A stretch of DNA of 64,000 bases, taken from assembly GCA_030141605.1 (NCBI GenBank), contig JAQGDQ010000004.1:1647001-1711000 (forward strand), read 5' to 3'. The position numbers were made by a program, and so were the translations under genes. This DNA comes from Tubiluchus corallicola (Eukaryota; Priapulida; Priapulimorpha; Priapulimorphida; Tubiluchidae). The notes beneath the pieces were generated by a model that was not told the DNA's origin, ran no database searches, and saw nothing but the letters and a program-made list of their open reading frames with translations. Position 1 is the first letter of the stretch. Each line of letters opens with the position of its first letter. Shown piece by piece: positions 54,401 through 62,500 of the stretch.

Positions 54401-57400
54401 AAAAGAAATTTAAATCTGGTGGTGGACAGCATGAAGACAAGCGTAACAAAATTTCGGCAGTTTACTCAGAACTTGCAATATTGAATTATATTCTCGCCGT
54501 TTAAATCTTCACTCTTAGCCGTGCTTATGTGAAAATCAGGCAATAATCAGCGACAGTTTTAAATTGCTGACACCTGTTACATTAAAGTGGATAAATTGGA
54601 GATCATCTTCATTACTATATATACATATTTGATACGTATAAATCACATAAAAATAACCATATATAAGTACTTAATATTCTCACGATTTTCACTGCCACAG
54701 ACACTTGATTCACAAATGCATGTGTCGGTTCATTATGTCACAAACTGGTTATTGTGCAGCAGTGCAACATTATGTTACAATGAAAAAATTGTTATTCATT
54801 ACCAAATTTATATCATTGTACGACAAAAAGATGTACAATAGGCTGACTAAAGGTTGTTCGCAGACTAAACCCAGACTGCACAAGATCCAACCACGCAAAG
54901 ACCATGACAAACCCTATGTTGTTCCGTTACATAATGACCCAAAAAGTGTTGCATAATCATGTAAAATTTGCTAGTTAATAACTAATTTTGTTATTTAGGG
55001 TTACATAATGCATAATACAGCATTTTCTGTTATTTAAAGCTCTATTGTTGCATAATAACCCTTTGGTTTCATAATGAACTTTTTGTTATCTACTGAACCT
55101 TTACTTGAATATGTAAATTGACCTTAGCTATAAATTTGTTCCTACCGCATCAGAAACAATATGCACCATTCTGAGAAGTTCATGCAGTGAAACACATTCC
55201 ACACCTGAGGGTGATAATGTAGCTACAGGCTTTATTCCCAGACATTCAGAGAGTGCTGATGTCCCTTAAATTTAACATGGCAAACCAATTTATCTGTTGA
55301 CGTTACCTACGAATCCTGTTTATGTAAGGCATGACAATAGTCTAGACATTAATGGCTTCTTACTTCTAGTCTGTTTGGATTGTCAATTTTGCTGGGATGA
55401 AGCCATTTGCTTAATGCATTTAAATGGTCAAAGTTAAGCATGTTATCTTAATAAACAGGGATAATACCCGCCTCAAACTGACGTCTGTTTTCTAACAAAA
55501 TAATGATGGTAATCAATTTCTTCAATTCAAAATTGTTTTATTGATGAAAAGATGCTAGTAAATATGCAGTGTTCCTACGTGTTAAATTAAATTTGTGTGC
55601 ATGCACATTTAAGTGTTTATTTATTAATATACCTGATGTCACTATGGGGCACGAAGATGGCATTCTAAACTAGCTAGATGAACAATTGAACAGTCAGAAT
55701 AATATTGAACAGTTTCCTTTAGGATTGTTTATTTTAAGCTGCAATAAATTTTAAATTGAATTCATCAACAAATAGCATATCGACATTAGCGACTACAACA
55801 ATTACACTGTTGTTGATGTGATAGTGATAACATAACATTAACCTATATCACCAACAGCAATGACAATAAGATGTTAACAAACATTTTGTTTAGACACGCA
55901 GGAACTTTTGCAGCTGCTCTCATTAACTTTGCTTGTTGTGCACAGGTTGTAATTAATTGCAATAATAACGTTCATTAGTCACTCAAAATGATTGGTTAGT
56001 ATGGTTAGCAATCTTTCCTCCCATTTGTGTCTGTTGAGTATCGGTACTCGTTTCATCTCAGTTTTCAGCTTGCAGCCAGTAGCGGATTGTTTATTTTGAA
56101 CAATGGCTGACGAATGTGTGTTCAAGTGATGATATCCAATATGTAACCGAAAATTTTATTGACAAACTTTTTGAAATAACTAACAAAATATTAAATAACT
56201 CTGCAGGTATAGCAATTTTGTAATCTTATAACGGGGGGAGGTGAATTAGATGCAATAACTACATTTGACAGACTAGAAATAACTTAAGAATAATTAGACT
56301 AGACTAAGAATAGACTAAAAATAACTTGATTTAGAAAATGCCGTACAGAAGGTTCGATAAAGTGACAAAACGCAAAATGCTATTGCTAAAATACTTAATA
56401 GCATTAAGAATTGGCGAAGTGTTTCTTAGTGCTTTAATAAAAAGATGTATAATATAACAGACTGTGTAGTAAGATTTATTGGGACAAGCTCAGAAATCTT
56501 TGAAATTTAATCTGGTATAAAACGTGGAGTATCGATTATTTGTATTTGTATTTGGTAAATATGCTGGAAAATAAATTACATTGTATATTGCACGCTGGTA
56601 ATACTGTAGCATTATCAAGTAAAAGAGATGTGTTTATCGCAAAATAAGGGTAACAGAACGCTTGTGTAAAAAGAGTGAAGTGATGTTTAACTGGTCGTAG
56701 TTCGAATTTGAGAGTGTTAAAACCCCCACATTTGGTATTAATAAAGTTAAATGAAAAGTGGTACATTTAGAGGTGTTGATTAGCTTACGAAGGTGATGTG
56801 GATGGTGAATTTATGAATTTTGTGGAAAACAATGCAAAAGCTCTTTTATGTTTGAAAACGTGCATTTTAGAAAGATGTGAACAGTCTATACTGTTACGTG
56901 GCTGTGAAACATTGGGAAACCACACACAAACAGTACAGCTTTTGTCAAAAGAAATTCGGAATGCTTAAAAATTACGCTGCAAGTAAGAACTAAGAGGAGA
57001 TCAGTTTTAATAATGTAATTGACATTGAAGCTAATATGTATTGTGTATGTAGATTAATAAAAGCAAGGCAGGCAGCATTAATTTTTTGAATAACATAAAG
57101 GGTTTCAATAGTACAAACATTACACCAGGGCAGGCATAATATGTAGCACAGAGGCAGTAGAAAATATAGAATATTTTTGTTTGATTGTACCGCCCTAACA
57201 GATGTACAACAAATGTAACAGTAATTGAATTGGTTTACTTTGTTAAATGGATAAATGGAGTCAAGCAGGAAATTATTTTCGATTTAGTCAAGGCTAGAAA
57301 GAGACTAATATTGAAATAACTATTTGCATGCAGAAAAGTGTGATGTAAAAATTTGATCGACGATAATCTTGTAAATATTATGTATGTATATCACATCGAT

Positions 57401-60400
57401 TTGGTCTGTTAATGTAAAATTTATTACTTGTCAATAAAATACAATACAAATATATGCCTCAGACATAGCGGATCCCATACAAGACATTGTAGAGCTTGGT
57501 TGTAGAGCTTGTGGTGACATTTCAGCCTCCGATTTTTATTTGTTTTAATCACATTGGAATTTGCCTTTAGAATAACAACGGTAACAGATGATGTAAAGAT
57601 CAAAGAAATTTAGGATTTCACATATTTAGTGTCTGGGGAATGAAAAAGGATACTTGTATGTTTTATCTTTTAAGTGACCTTTCTAGCCCTATTTTTGAAA
57701 CGTGCAGGAATTATTTTCAAATAAAATTTGGTGGATGACCTCATTGTTTATTATTATTCTGGGAGCATTATTTTTTGTTCTTGTAGTGTTTCATTGATGT
57801 CATAAAGGTATATTTTCAACAATTCTTGACCATGGCTATAAAAAAGATCTTGTATGGCTTCCCATATCCTTTGCTGTGGCGATCTTCTTGCATTATAATT
57901 ATGTTAACAAATATTTTTGGCAGTATGCTAGCTACGAGCTTCGTTGTAGCAAAAGACAGGCTCATTTTTATCAAAAGAACAAAAGCCATTGCTTTCCTTC
58001 TCGATTCGTGCTCGATTCTTCTCGGTTGACCTTGAAACGTGATTTTTTGGTAGTGCATACGACATTCATTGCCTGAGTAAGTCAGCCAAAAAAGCATAGA
58101 TAACACACAGCGTACCAAAGAATGCAAGCCTTCCAAGATTCATTAATTCTAGCTAGAGTTCGCAGCAGGTCAGTTGAACAAAGCCATAGTTACTGTATTT
58201 AACAGGGCCAGCAGACCTGCACGCGTAATACGCGCTTTTCGTCCTTTTTACTTTTCTGCATCTTAATAATAATCTTGTGATGGCGGAAGCGGTGTGTATG
58301 TTATTTTTTATGTCATAGCTCGAAAGGCGTTACAAGTGGGAGAGTGGAGCTGGCTCGAAACGCAGTTTTACCGCCAATATCAGAAGTAGTTAGTGGTTAC
58401 TTCCTTCGTGGTTACAGCTTTGCTAAGAAAAGAAACATTGAATATTGAACATATGTGACAGACTTTGTTACGTGTGACAACACCAAAACGTACAAATATG
58501 CAATATGGTATTGAAAGTTAACAGTGTATGTCCAAATTTGTACCCAAAAGCCAAAATCAGTCATAAAAAGCAAAATAGTCGACTACCTATCTATACGCAA
58601 AAGTATACTAGCCAACACATATCTATAGCAACATAAGTAGGATTAGAGTCTCCTGACGTACCAACGTCTCCTGACAACGGACCAAAAACAGAGCTTAAAT
58701 ATTAAAGAGATTTGAAACAAGTTAGTGAGACCAAGACCATGGTCTCGGAGAGTGAATTACTCGCAAAAACCAACAACAAAGTACATTAACGGAGCCTGGC
58801 ACCTAATTAAACAATCAGTTAAGACTAGAAGCCAGTATAAACAATAATTAAAACTTCAGGGAAGCAGCCACCCAGCCCACTTGGGTAGCACACTCGGGAT
58901 AGACTCGGGTCACATCTACGACTTCTACCAATCTTAGGCAAGTGATCAAGGTTAGACCAATGGAGGAATATAACGAGCCTTAGTTCGATCAACTCGATTT
59001 ATATCAAGTGCCTCACTATTAGCTCCCTCATTAGCTGACGCTGTTACTCAGTCTGCCACACCTGCTGACTAGCATCTTCACCCTGCTGAGTGATAGTTGC
59101 TAATTGACAGAAACTTGTTATCCCGGTCGCTTATTAATGCCAGTGGTCAGTAATCGGATCTTGCTTGTTCGAAACCGTATAAATGAGATCCGGCTTTGTT
59201 GGAGAAGCGTCAGATGTCAAAACCTCCTCTCTCTCTTGGGAATTTATAGAGCTGCGAGAACGGACGGTTTTGCTTGGAGCTCCTTCCTTGTGTAAGACTT
59301 CCAACCCACTTAAATTACATTGTTCAGGATCAATAAATATGTTACCAATAGACATTTAGCACAGAGTGTAGGATTTGCAAGTGCTGCAAAACTGAACTAA
59401 ACTTAGTCATATTTAACTTAAGTGTTAGGAAGCACTGCATCTACAATATTTTAGACCACATTTATAGGTATGTGTACCACACAGAAAATAGAACGTCATC
59501 AGAAATGCACTGCTTTTTGTAGGACCTGATTTAATGCTGCAGATTTATATTATTAAATCTGTACCAGTAGAGTTTAGTATAAAATTAGGCCGCAGTTATT
59601 TTAATCTTACAAACCAAAAAACGTAACATTAGATTCAATTAATTCCGTGTAGCCCAATAATTTATAAATAGTGCTTCAGCATACATTACACAGTTTGGTA
59701 CTTTACAAACCGAGATGCAGGACTCATCGGCAATACGTACTAATGTAGGTGGTTGTAGACAAAACCGAGACTCCGCTCATTAGTCCAGCATTCTTTAGCA
59801 ATTCCTGCGATCCAGTAAAAATTTGCATTTCACATTTAAGTTGCTTAAAGTCTGTACAGTGACAATGGCAGCGTACCAGTAATATAATAATGTTTACTTT
59901 ACACTGGGTTCTTTCTTTGATACGTTTAATTTATTGATTGCTTTATACGTTAATTAGTAGTCTGAATCACAAATGTGGTTCCTTCTTTCATACACTCATT
60001 ATTAAGAAACAGAAATTTCAAATTGTAATATCATTTTGACCATCCACCTATTTTTTGCTCTGGCTTGAAATTACTTGGCTTCGCTAAATTTCCCACTGCT
60101 TTATAAGGCTTCCCTGCAATCCCTCTTGTACAGCTTCTTTGCCGGAAGTGTGACACAATCGCCCGCTAATGAGCAATTACTGGGTGACAATCAGAGGTTG
60201 TCTTTACATGCTTTGCAGAATATCGGTAAAGCGTCCCTTCACTGGATGACAGCCAGAATTTGTTTGACATTCTGCCATTATCTAAGTGCAGCGACGTCCA
60301 TATGGTGTTAAATGTACCTCATGAAAACTACACTACCGGACAGTAAAGACTTTTTTCCATCGGCATTTTGTTTCTTGTTATCTTTTCTTATTTTGTGATT

Positions 60401-60509
60401 TTTTTCTTTGAAGAATGCGTATAACGATTAATACTGTAAAGGTTAAACGACTTGGTTGCATTGCGAATTTTTTTACACGATATGTATTTCCTAATTGCAG
60501 GTGTGCTGA
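17899..60509 (+). CDS. LMO4: LMO4 LIM-only transcription adaptor (6 exons, complete)
   Basis: Coding exons are 17899-17920, 23760-23877, 24118-24255, 44265-44337, 45022-45186 and 60501-60509: 525 nt, 174 codons plus TGA, continuous in frame. LIM1 zinc ligands are C37, C40, H58, C61, C64, C67, C87, D90. LIM2 ligands are C100, C103, H122, C125, C128, C131, C150, D153. Both domains are intact. Segments such as CAGCGGKICDRFLL, CLKCSCCQANLADIG, GMILCKNDYVRLFG and the C-terminal KVC match vertebrate LMO4 (165 aa) better than LMO1-3. LMO proteins lack DNA binding. Through LIM1 they bind the LDB/CLIM LID peptide and act as nuclear adaptors for LIM-homeodomain, bHLH and other factors. The Gln/Asn-rich N-terminus is specific to this protein. 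Confidence 0.93.
18398..18504. repeat. (TA)n and (CTGT/CT)n microsatellites
   Basis: (TA)15 from 18398 to 18427, AT-rich sequence, then TCTGTCTGTCTGTCTCTC from about 18478. Confidence 0.9.
19795..19930. promoter_or_regulatory. Candidate intronic enhancer (homeodomain sites)
   Basis: A compact block with GGCTAATGA, CGTAATTA, AAATTAATCGGCTAATTA and CTTAATTAAG plus CACGTGG, with less AT bias between sites than the flanks. It sits 2 kb into LMO4 intron 1. Regulatory role is inferred from site density only. Confidence 0.3.
20270..20545. repeat. Diverged direct repeats
   Basis: ACTGTTTGCAAACTTGCACA recurs 243 bp later as ACTGTTTACAAACTTGCACA, and TTGTAAATATTTTCAA occurs twice 85 bp apart. This suggests an old local duplication. 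Confidence 0.5.
21198..21346 (+). other. Possible cassette or alternative exon in LMO4 intron 1
   Basis: A strong polypyrimidine tract and TTTAG precede an open segment reading ESALENVAELEKHRIIPAYH and PIICAMLTQGIREKQTG. Its phase (two leading bases) fits exon 1 of LMO4 exactly. A weak donor (AAGG|GTAACA near 21328) would also fit the phase of exon 2. Otherwise the frame ends at a TGA at 21380-21382. I recognise no domain. It may be an alternative N-terminal exon or chance. Confidence 0.25.
23760..23877 (+). CDS. LMO4: LMO4 exon 2, Gln/Asn tract and first LIM1 cysteines
   Basis: Acceptor ATTTTACAG. It encodes ESIAVSNIQQ, a Gln/Asn-rich run including six Asn, and then SCAGCGGKICD with the first two LIM1 zinc ligands. 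It ends GACAG|GCAAGT: a GC donor is the only site that keeps phase with exon 3. Confidence 0.9.
23878..24117 (+). other. LMO4 intron 2, GC-AG type
   Basis: A 240-bp intron with donor AG|GCAAGT and acceptor TTTGCAG. The next GT (four bases on) would shift the frame and insert residues into LIM1, so the GC donor is favoured. GC-AG is a known minor class of U2-type introns. Confidence 0.8.
24118..24255 (+). CDS. LMO4: LMO4 exon 3, LIM1
   Basis: Acceptor ATTTGCAG, donor GTGAGT. It encodes FLLHSLDRYWHTGCLKCSCC and AKAGMILCKNDYV, the rest of the first zinc-binding LIM domain, and ends inside an Arg codon. Confidence 0.96.
24256..31800 (+). other. LMO4 intron 3, first part
   Basis: No exon or clear transposon recognised. 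It has a 29-nt perfect hairpin at 25343-25371 and low-AT blocks at 26.1-26.5 and 27.42-27.62 kb (the second with GTTAATTAAAC and GATAATCAGC) that could be regulatory. The remainder is plain intron. Confidence 0.6.
25343..25371. repeat. Perfect 11-bp stem hairpin
   Basis: TAACTCCTGCG and CGCAGGAGTTA pair around a 7-nt loop (TAGTTAG). There is no T-run as in a bacterial terminator and the stem is too short for a microRNA precursor. Role unknown. Confidence 0.7.
31801..33069 (+). other. LMO4 intron 3, second part
   Basis: Holds a GACGATG/GCGACGAC trinucleotide-like tract at 31903-31985 and the candidate enhancer listed separately. No gene recognised. Confidence 0.6.
32160..32470. promoter_or_regulatory. 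Candidate intronic enhancer with four TAATTA sites
   Basis: TAATTA cores occur at 32185, 32319, 32347-32354 (as TTAATTAA) and 32385, plus CTATTAATGAG near 32428. They are spaced through GC-richer sequence (CGCGCG, GGCGAGCCTGG) that differs sharply from the AT-rich flanks. LMO4 loci in other animals carry many conserved non-coding enhancers. Here conservation is inferred from composition and site density only. Confidence 0.45.
33075..33705. mobile_element. Long imperfect palindrome (foldback element), about 630 bp
   Basis: Two inverted copies of one roughly 290-bp sequence meet at about 33,360. Best-preserved arms are 33241-33330 and 33388-33490. Both carry CGAGGAGCC, GCAAATCAAGAG and CTCTTCGAA when read toward the centre. 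Outer parts also match: ATACAAACATTCAA versus ATATAAACATTCAA, and a terminal CTGAAGA...GAAACGTTT motif at 33148-33177 (minus) and 33607-33639 (plus). Decay of reading frames shows no intact ORF. It is probably an inverted pair of one transposon end; the family is not established. Confidence 0.7.
33706..38484 (+). other. LMO4 intron 3, third part
   Basis: Contains a low-AT block at 34.2-34.33 kb, an AT-rich TTAATTAA region near 36.2 kb and a further GAAACGTTT motif (minus strand, 37249-37290). A full CRE (TGACGTCA) is at 38391-38398. No exon recognised. Confidence 0.6.
38485..38620. repeat. Tandem duplication, 2 x 68 bp
   Basis: Two adjacent copies starting GCGCCATCTATAATAATATT, differing at only three positions. 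A recent local duplication. The copy starts are 38485 and 38553. Confidence 0.95.
40820..41020. promoter_or_regulatory. Candidate intronic enhancer (homeodomain sites)
   Basis: Within 200 bp: GTAATTAGAA, TCAATTAGCG, TCTAATTAAA, AAATTAATTTAAT, CCAATTAATTAGA and a CRE half-site GTGACGT. Inferred from density only. Confidence 0.35.
42060..42370. promoter_or_regulatory. Candidate regulatory block with YY1 and homeodomain sites
   Basis: AAGATGGCGGC (42081-42091) is a consensus YY1 site, usually found at promoters. TAATTA follows at 42239 and 42308, with ATCAATTAATAAG near 42354 and CAGGTG at about 42270. It could be an enhancer or an internal promoter. Confidence 0.35.
44265..44337 (+). CDS. LMO4: LMO4 exon 4, start of LIM2
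   Basis: Acceptor GCTTCTTTAG, donor GTAAAT. It encodes LFGGGACTSCGQTIPANEFV then MRSQ, with the first two LIM2 ligands. It completes the Arg codon of exon 3 and ends in phase 0. It aligns directly with LFGNSGACSACGQSIPASEL of the vertebrate protein. Confidence 0.96.
44338..45021 (+). other. LMO4 intron 4
   Basis: A 684-bp GT-AG, phase 0 intron with no element recognised. Confidence 0.85.
45022..45186 (+). CDS. LMO4: LMO4 exon 5, LIM2 and C-terminal tail
   Basis: Acceptor GTTCCAG, donor GTGAGT. Fifty-five codons beginning GNVYHVKCFICTSCHCQ, including PGDRYSVINGSLFCELD, then a tail ILKGAMPAPSQLRNNK. Without splicing, translation would run 40 codons further into the intron and stop at 45354. 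Confidence 0.96.
45187..50049 (+). other. LMO4 intron 5, first part
   Basis: No exon recognised. CTTAGTGGTGCGTTAACTTA near 48220 recurs with one change near 48271 as a short direct repeat. A TGATGG/GATGATG-rich patch lies at 47.26-47.37 kb. Confidence 0.6.
50050..50249. mobile_element. MITE-like element with CpG-rich termini
   Basis: The left end TAACTAACGGCGCGTTCAGA resembles the reverse complement of the right end, CTAACTGGGCGCCCAGACTA, over about 22 bp with small gaps. CTCGC/GCGAG motifs recur inside. About 200 bp, no coding capacity, family unassigned. Confidence 0.45.
50250..51267 (+). other. LMO4 intron 5, second part
   Basis: Contains a short TCATCATCATCATCATCG tract at about 50593. 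No gene recognised. Confidence 0.6.
51269..52172. mobile_element. Possible hAT-like non-autonomous element
   Basis: The left end GCAGTGGCACAGCTAG and the reverse complement of the right end, CCAGTGGCGAAACGAAG, share CAGTGGC, a start seen in hAT-type elements. The match is short and no 8-bp target duplication is visible, so the boundaries are tentative. Confidence 0.25.
52208..52444 (-). other. Unassigned 78-codon open reading frame
   Basis: A minus-strand ATG-to-stop frame. It encodes a polar, charged peptide starting MELLFSLYSEIHTQALRQRS and including DPQDAADKLIASETDYSKL and TEKTEQQVSERSDF. Composition is more protein-like than neighbouring random frames. There is no recognised domain, signal peptide or membrane segment. 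It could be an intron-nested gene, a transposon scrap or chance. Confidence 0.25.
52617..52661. repeat. Perfect 16-bp inverted repeat (hairpin)
   Basis: AATCACTGCAATAAAT and its exact reverse complement flank a 13-nt loop. With no mismatches it is likely young or maintained. Possibly a remnant of a small TIR element. Confidence 0.85.
52735..52812 (+). mobile_element. tRNA-like sequence (SINE head or tRNA pseudogene)
   Basis: AAGGTAACGGATAACGCGTC resembles the A-box/D-arm of tRNA-Arg-type genes (...GGATAA.GCGTCTGA...). A GCGGCTC...GGAGCCGC stem follows where the T-arm would be. The acceptor stem does not close and the B box is poor, so it is not a working tRNA. Confidence 0.35.
53275..53700 (+). 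mobile_element. CR1/L2-like non-LTR retrotransposon, 3' remnant
   Basis: The frame contains GDIVLLATSIPVLQDLLHAC and DLNLTKNKC, the reverse transcriptase catalytic region (normally ..YADDIVLLAPS...LQ.LL..C.......N..KS). The YADD box reads FPGD, so the catalytic acids are damaged. CDIQNQTSLFYLLTL corresponds to a segment near the end of the protein, implying an internal deletion. It ends in a repeated (AATTTG)n tail at about 53674-53697, as CR1/L2-type elements do. It is 5' truncated and dead. Confidence 0.65.
53701..56849 (+). other. LMO4 intron 5, third part
   Basis: Contains several TTNCATAATNA-type repeats between about 54930 and 55080 and a TATTTG tract at 56537-56556. No exon recognised. 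Confidence 0.6.
56850..57445 (+). mobile_element. Degenerate non-LTR retrotransposon 3' end
   Basis: Frame-shifted fragments resemble LINE endings: EQSILLRGCETLG (compare ..LLYGCETW..) near 56880, and FLFDCTALTDVQQM (compare HFLFDCPAL.DVR) near 57178-57220. An AATAAAATACAATACAAAT-type tail is at about 57433. Many stops and frameshifts. Assignment rests on short motifs. Confidence 0.4.
57446..60500 (+). other. LMO4 intron 5, last part
   Basis: Blocks at 58.79-58.98 kb and 60.09-60.31 kb have lower AT content (the latter with CTAATGAGCAATTACTGG) and may be regulatory. Nothing else recognised up to the exon 6 acceptor. Confidence 0.55.
60501..60509 (+). CDS. LMO4: LMO4 exon 6, coding Val-Cys-stop only
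   Basis: Acceptor CTAATTGCAG followed by GTG TGC TGA. Exon 5 ends in Lys at phase 0, so the protein ends in KVC, the same three residues that end vertebrate LMO4. That identity over a 15-kb gap is the evidence. The rest of the exon is 3'UTR. Confidence 0.78.
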   Translation: MC

Positions 60510-62500
60510 CAAAGATGAGAAAGTGTCACAACGACGATTTCAGCTTCGCGCATGCGTTTACCATTGACGAGCTCATGGACGAGGTAGACATTACGTCCTC
60601 GGCTTCTTTTGCTCATAGCTGGTATGAGCTGTTATTGCAACGATGAGACTTACTTCTTATGGACACGACGGAACACACTGTCAAATTTTTACAATTAAAA
60701 GTTTGTTACAAGTCTGAACAGGTCACTCACAAAAAGCTGTTACCTGTTATTGCTTAGAGAAAACAAAAACAGTTGGCTCACGAAAACTGGTGCACCAGTG
60801 TAGACTAAGCCGTCACCTTTTTCTGTTAGTTCGCCCCATAATTTTACGATTTTGTGGTCTTATAATTGTAAACATTTATTATAAGTATGTATGTATACAT
60901 GATAATTTTGTACATCTTGATAAAGTGTAGAGGTAAAACTTCATTTAGAGGTAATGCTTCTTGAGAGGTAATACTTCATTTTTGCTTGAGGTTATTACAA
61001 TGTGCACTAAAATCAACTGTAAAATTCCTGTTTTGAACGAATATTGACATGCAAAGTTTATCTTTCGCTATATTGTGAAATTTTCACAGTTAAAATACTA
61101 GGCCTACTAACTTTGAAAGTTCCATCCACTGGAATAAGCAACCAAGCACAATGTACTTCTAGTCTAATTAAAGCTTCAGTACTTATTAGCCTTTGCTTCT
61201 GTAATTAGTCCATACTTAATTTTAGTTTCTAATTAATTTCTTTAACATAATTCTGATTTACAACCAGCGCAGCAACTTTGCGAAATTTAATTATGAAAGT
61301 GACTAAAGACAGAAGATTCCATAACAGTGTATCCTTGGCACAAATTAGTACATAAATCCGTAACATTACTACAAGCTAGGTAACATACGCGATATGTGCG
61401 TGAAAGAAGTTGATGAAACTAGTCTAATTATGTAATTCATAGACTACTTACCTAAAGGCGTTACGAGGAAACGACCTTATCGGGTTTATCAGTTTGAATA
61501 AAATCTGCAATTTTAATTGTTGAAAGAGATTTTTAACAGCATTATTTCATTGTATTTCATATTTGAATAGGTGAGTTTTCGTAATCATCGAAATGCCGAG
61601 GGCTAGTTGAGCTTAATCACGCAAATACAAAAAAATTGATACTTTGCCTTTACAGGACAGCGGTCTTATCAAAATAATTAGGCTAACTAAACTTAATATG
61701 CTAAACTTACTACGAGGTTGTGATTGATAGTGGTCAGTAATTGATGATTTTTATTAATTAACAGTTTATGAGCAAATTTATATTATAACATTGATGTTTG
61801 TAAATAATGATTTTTTTGTGATTAACTGGTTATAAATTTGTGTATTATTATATATATTAATTATCTAAAACGCGTTGTGATATGAGTGTGTATTGTGTTA
61901 CTGTAAAATAGTTAAATAGTTGTTGCACTACATTAATAACAAAGCATGCGGATCTGATTATGAACATGTTTTACTAAAAGGCCATGTGAACAAAAATTAG
62001 ACATACCTTGTAAAAATATCTAACATAAGTGGTTTTTAGGGCTGATTTTGCTTAGTTCAATTTCGCATCCTGGACCGTTTACTTAGTTTTGCTTGTGATA
62101 ATTGCTGCTTTAACTTCATAATAAATTAATTATGTCTAGTGTGACCGGTTATGTAAAATTTTCTTTTGTGTTAACAAACAATATGGTAATGTATATCAGC
62201 AAAACGTTTCCTGTGAGTTGTCTTAAGTATCTGGGTTACGCACACTTAAAAGAATAAATTTGAAAACCTTTTTGCATGAGTGTTTCTCTCTGCAAGCCTA
62301 AAAGCACAACATTACGTGTTGTGCCTTTTGTGGATTGAAGTCATTAAATCAGTTCATTTCCATCAGGTCATTTTTAATTTGTGTACAGTACTACATCGGT
62401 TTAGTAAAAGTAGTAGGCTTACGTTACCCTATGTGAAACGTACGACGCCATCAATCCATCAGTTGATAAATAAAAGCGGCTGATTCATTATTGTATAATA
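60510..62500 (+). other. LMO4: LMO4 3'UTR (extent uncertain)
   Basis: AT-rich DNA after the stop. Candidate poly(A) signals are ATTAAA at 60694-60699 and AATAAA at 61497-61502, with more further right. A Pumilio-type TGTAAATA sits at 61799-61806. An open frame overlapping the exon start (60452-60646) is out of frame with LMO4 and is taken as chance. Confidence 0.4.

Noticed and set aside
57816-58136. 106-codon minus-strand open frame
   Set aside because: Overlapping frames on the other strand of similar length and no recognised motif; taken as chance.
60452-60646. 64-codon frame overlapping LMO4 exon 6 (FSFAHAFTIDELMDEVD)
   Set aside because: Out of frame with exon 5 and without a partner exon; the KVC ending is the conserved solution.
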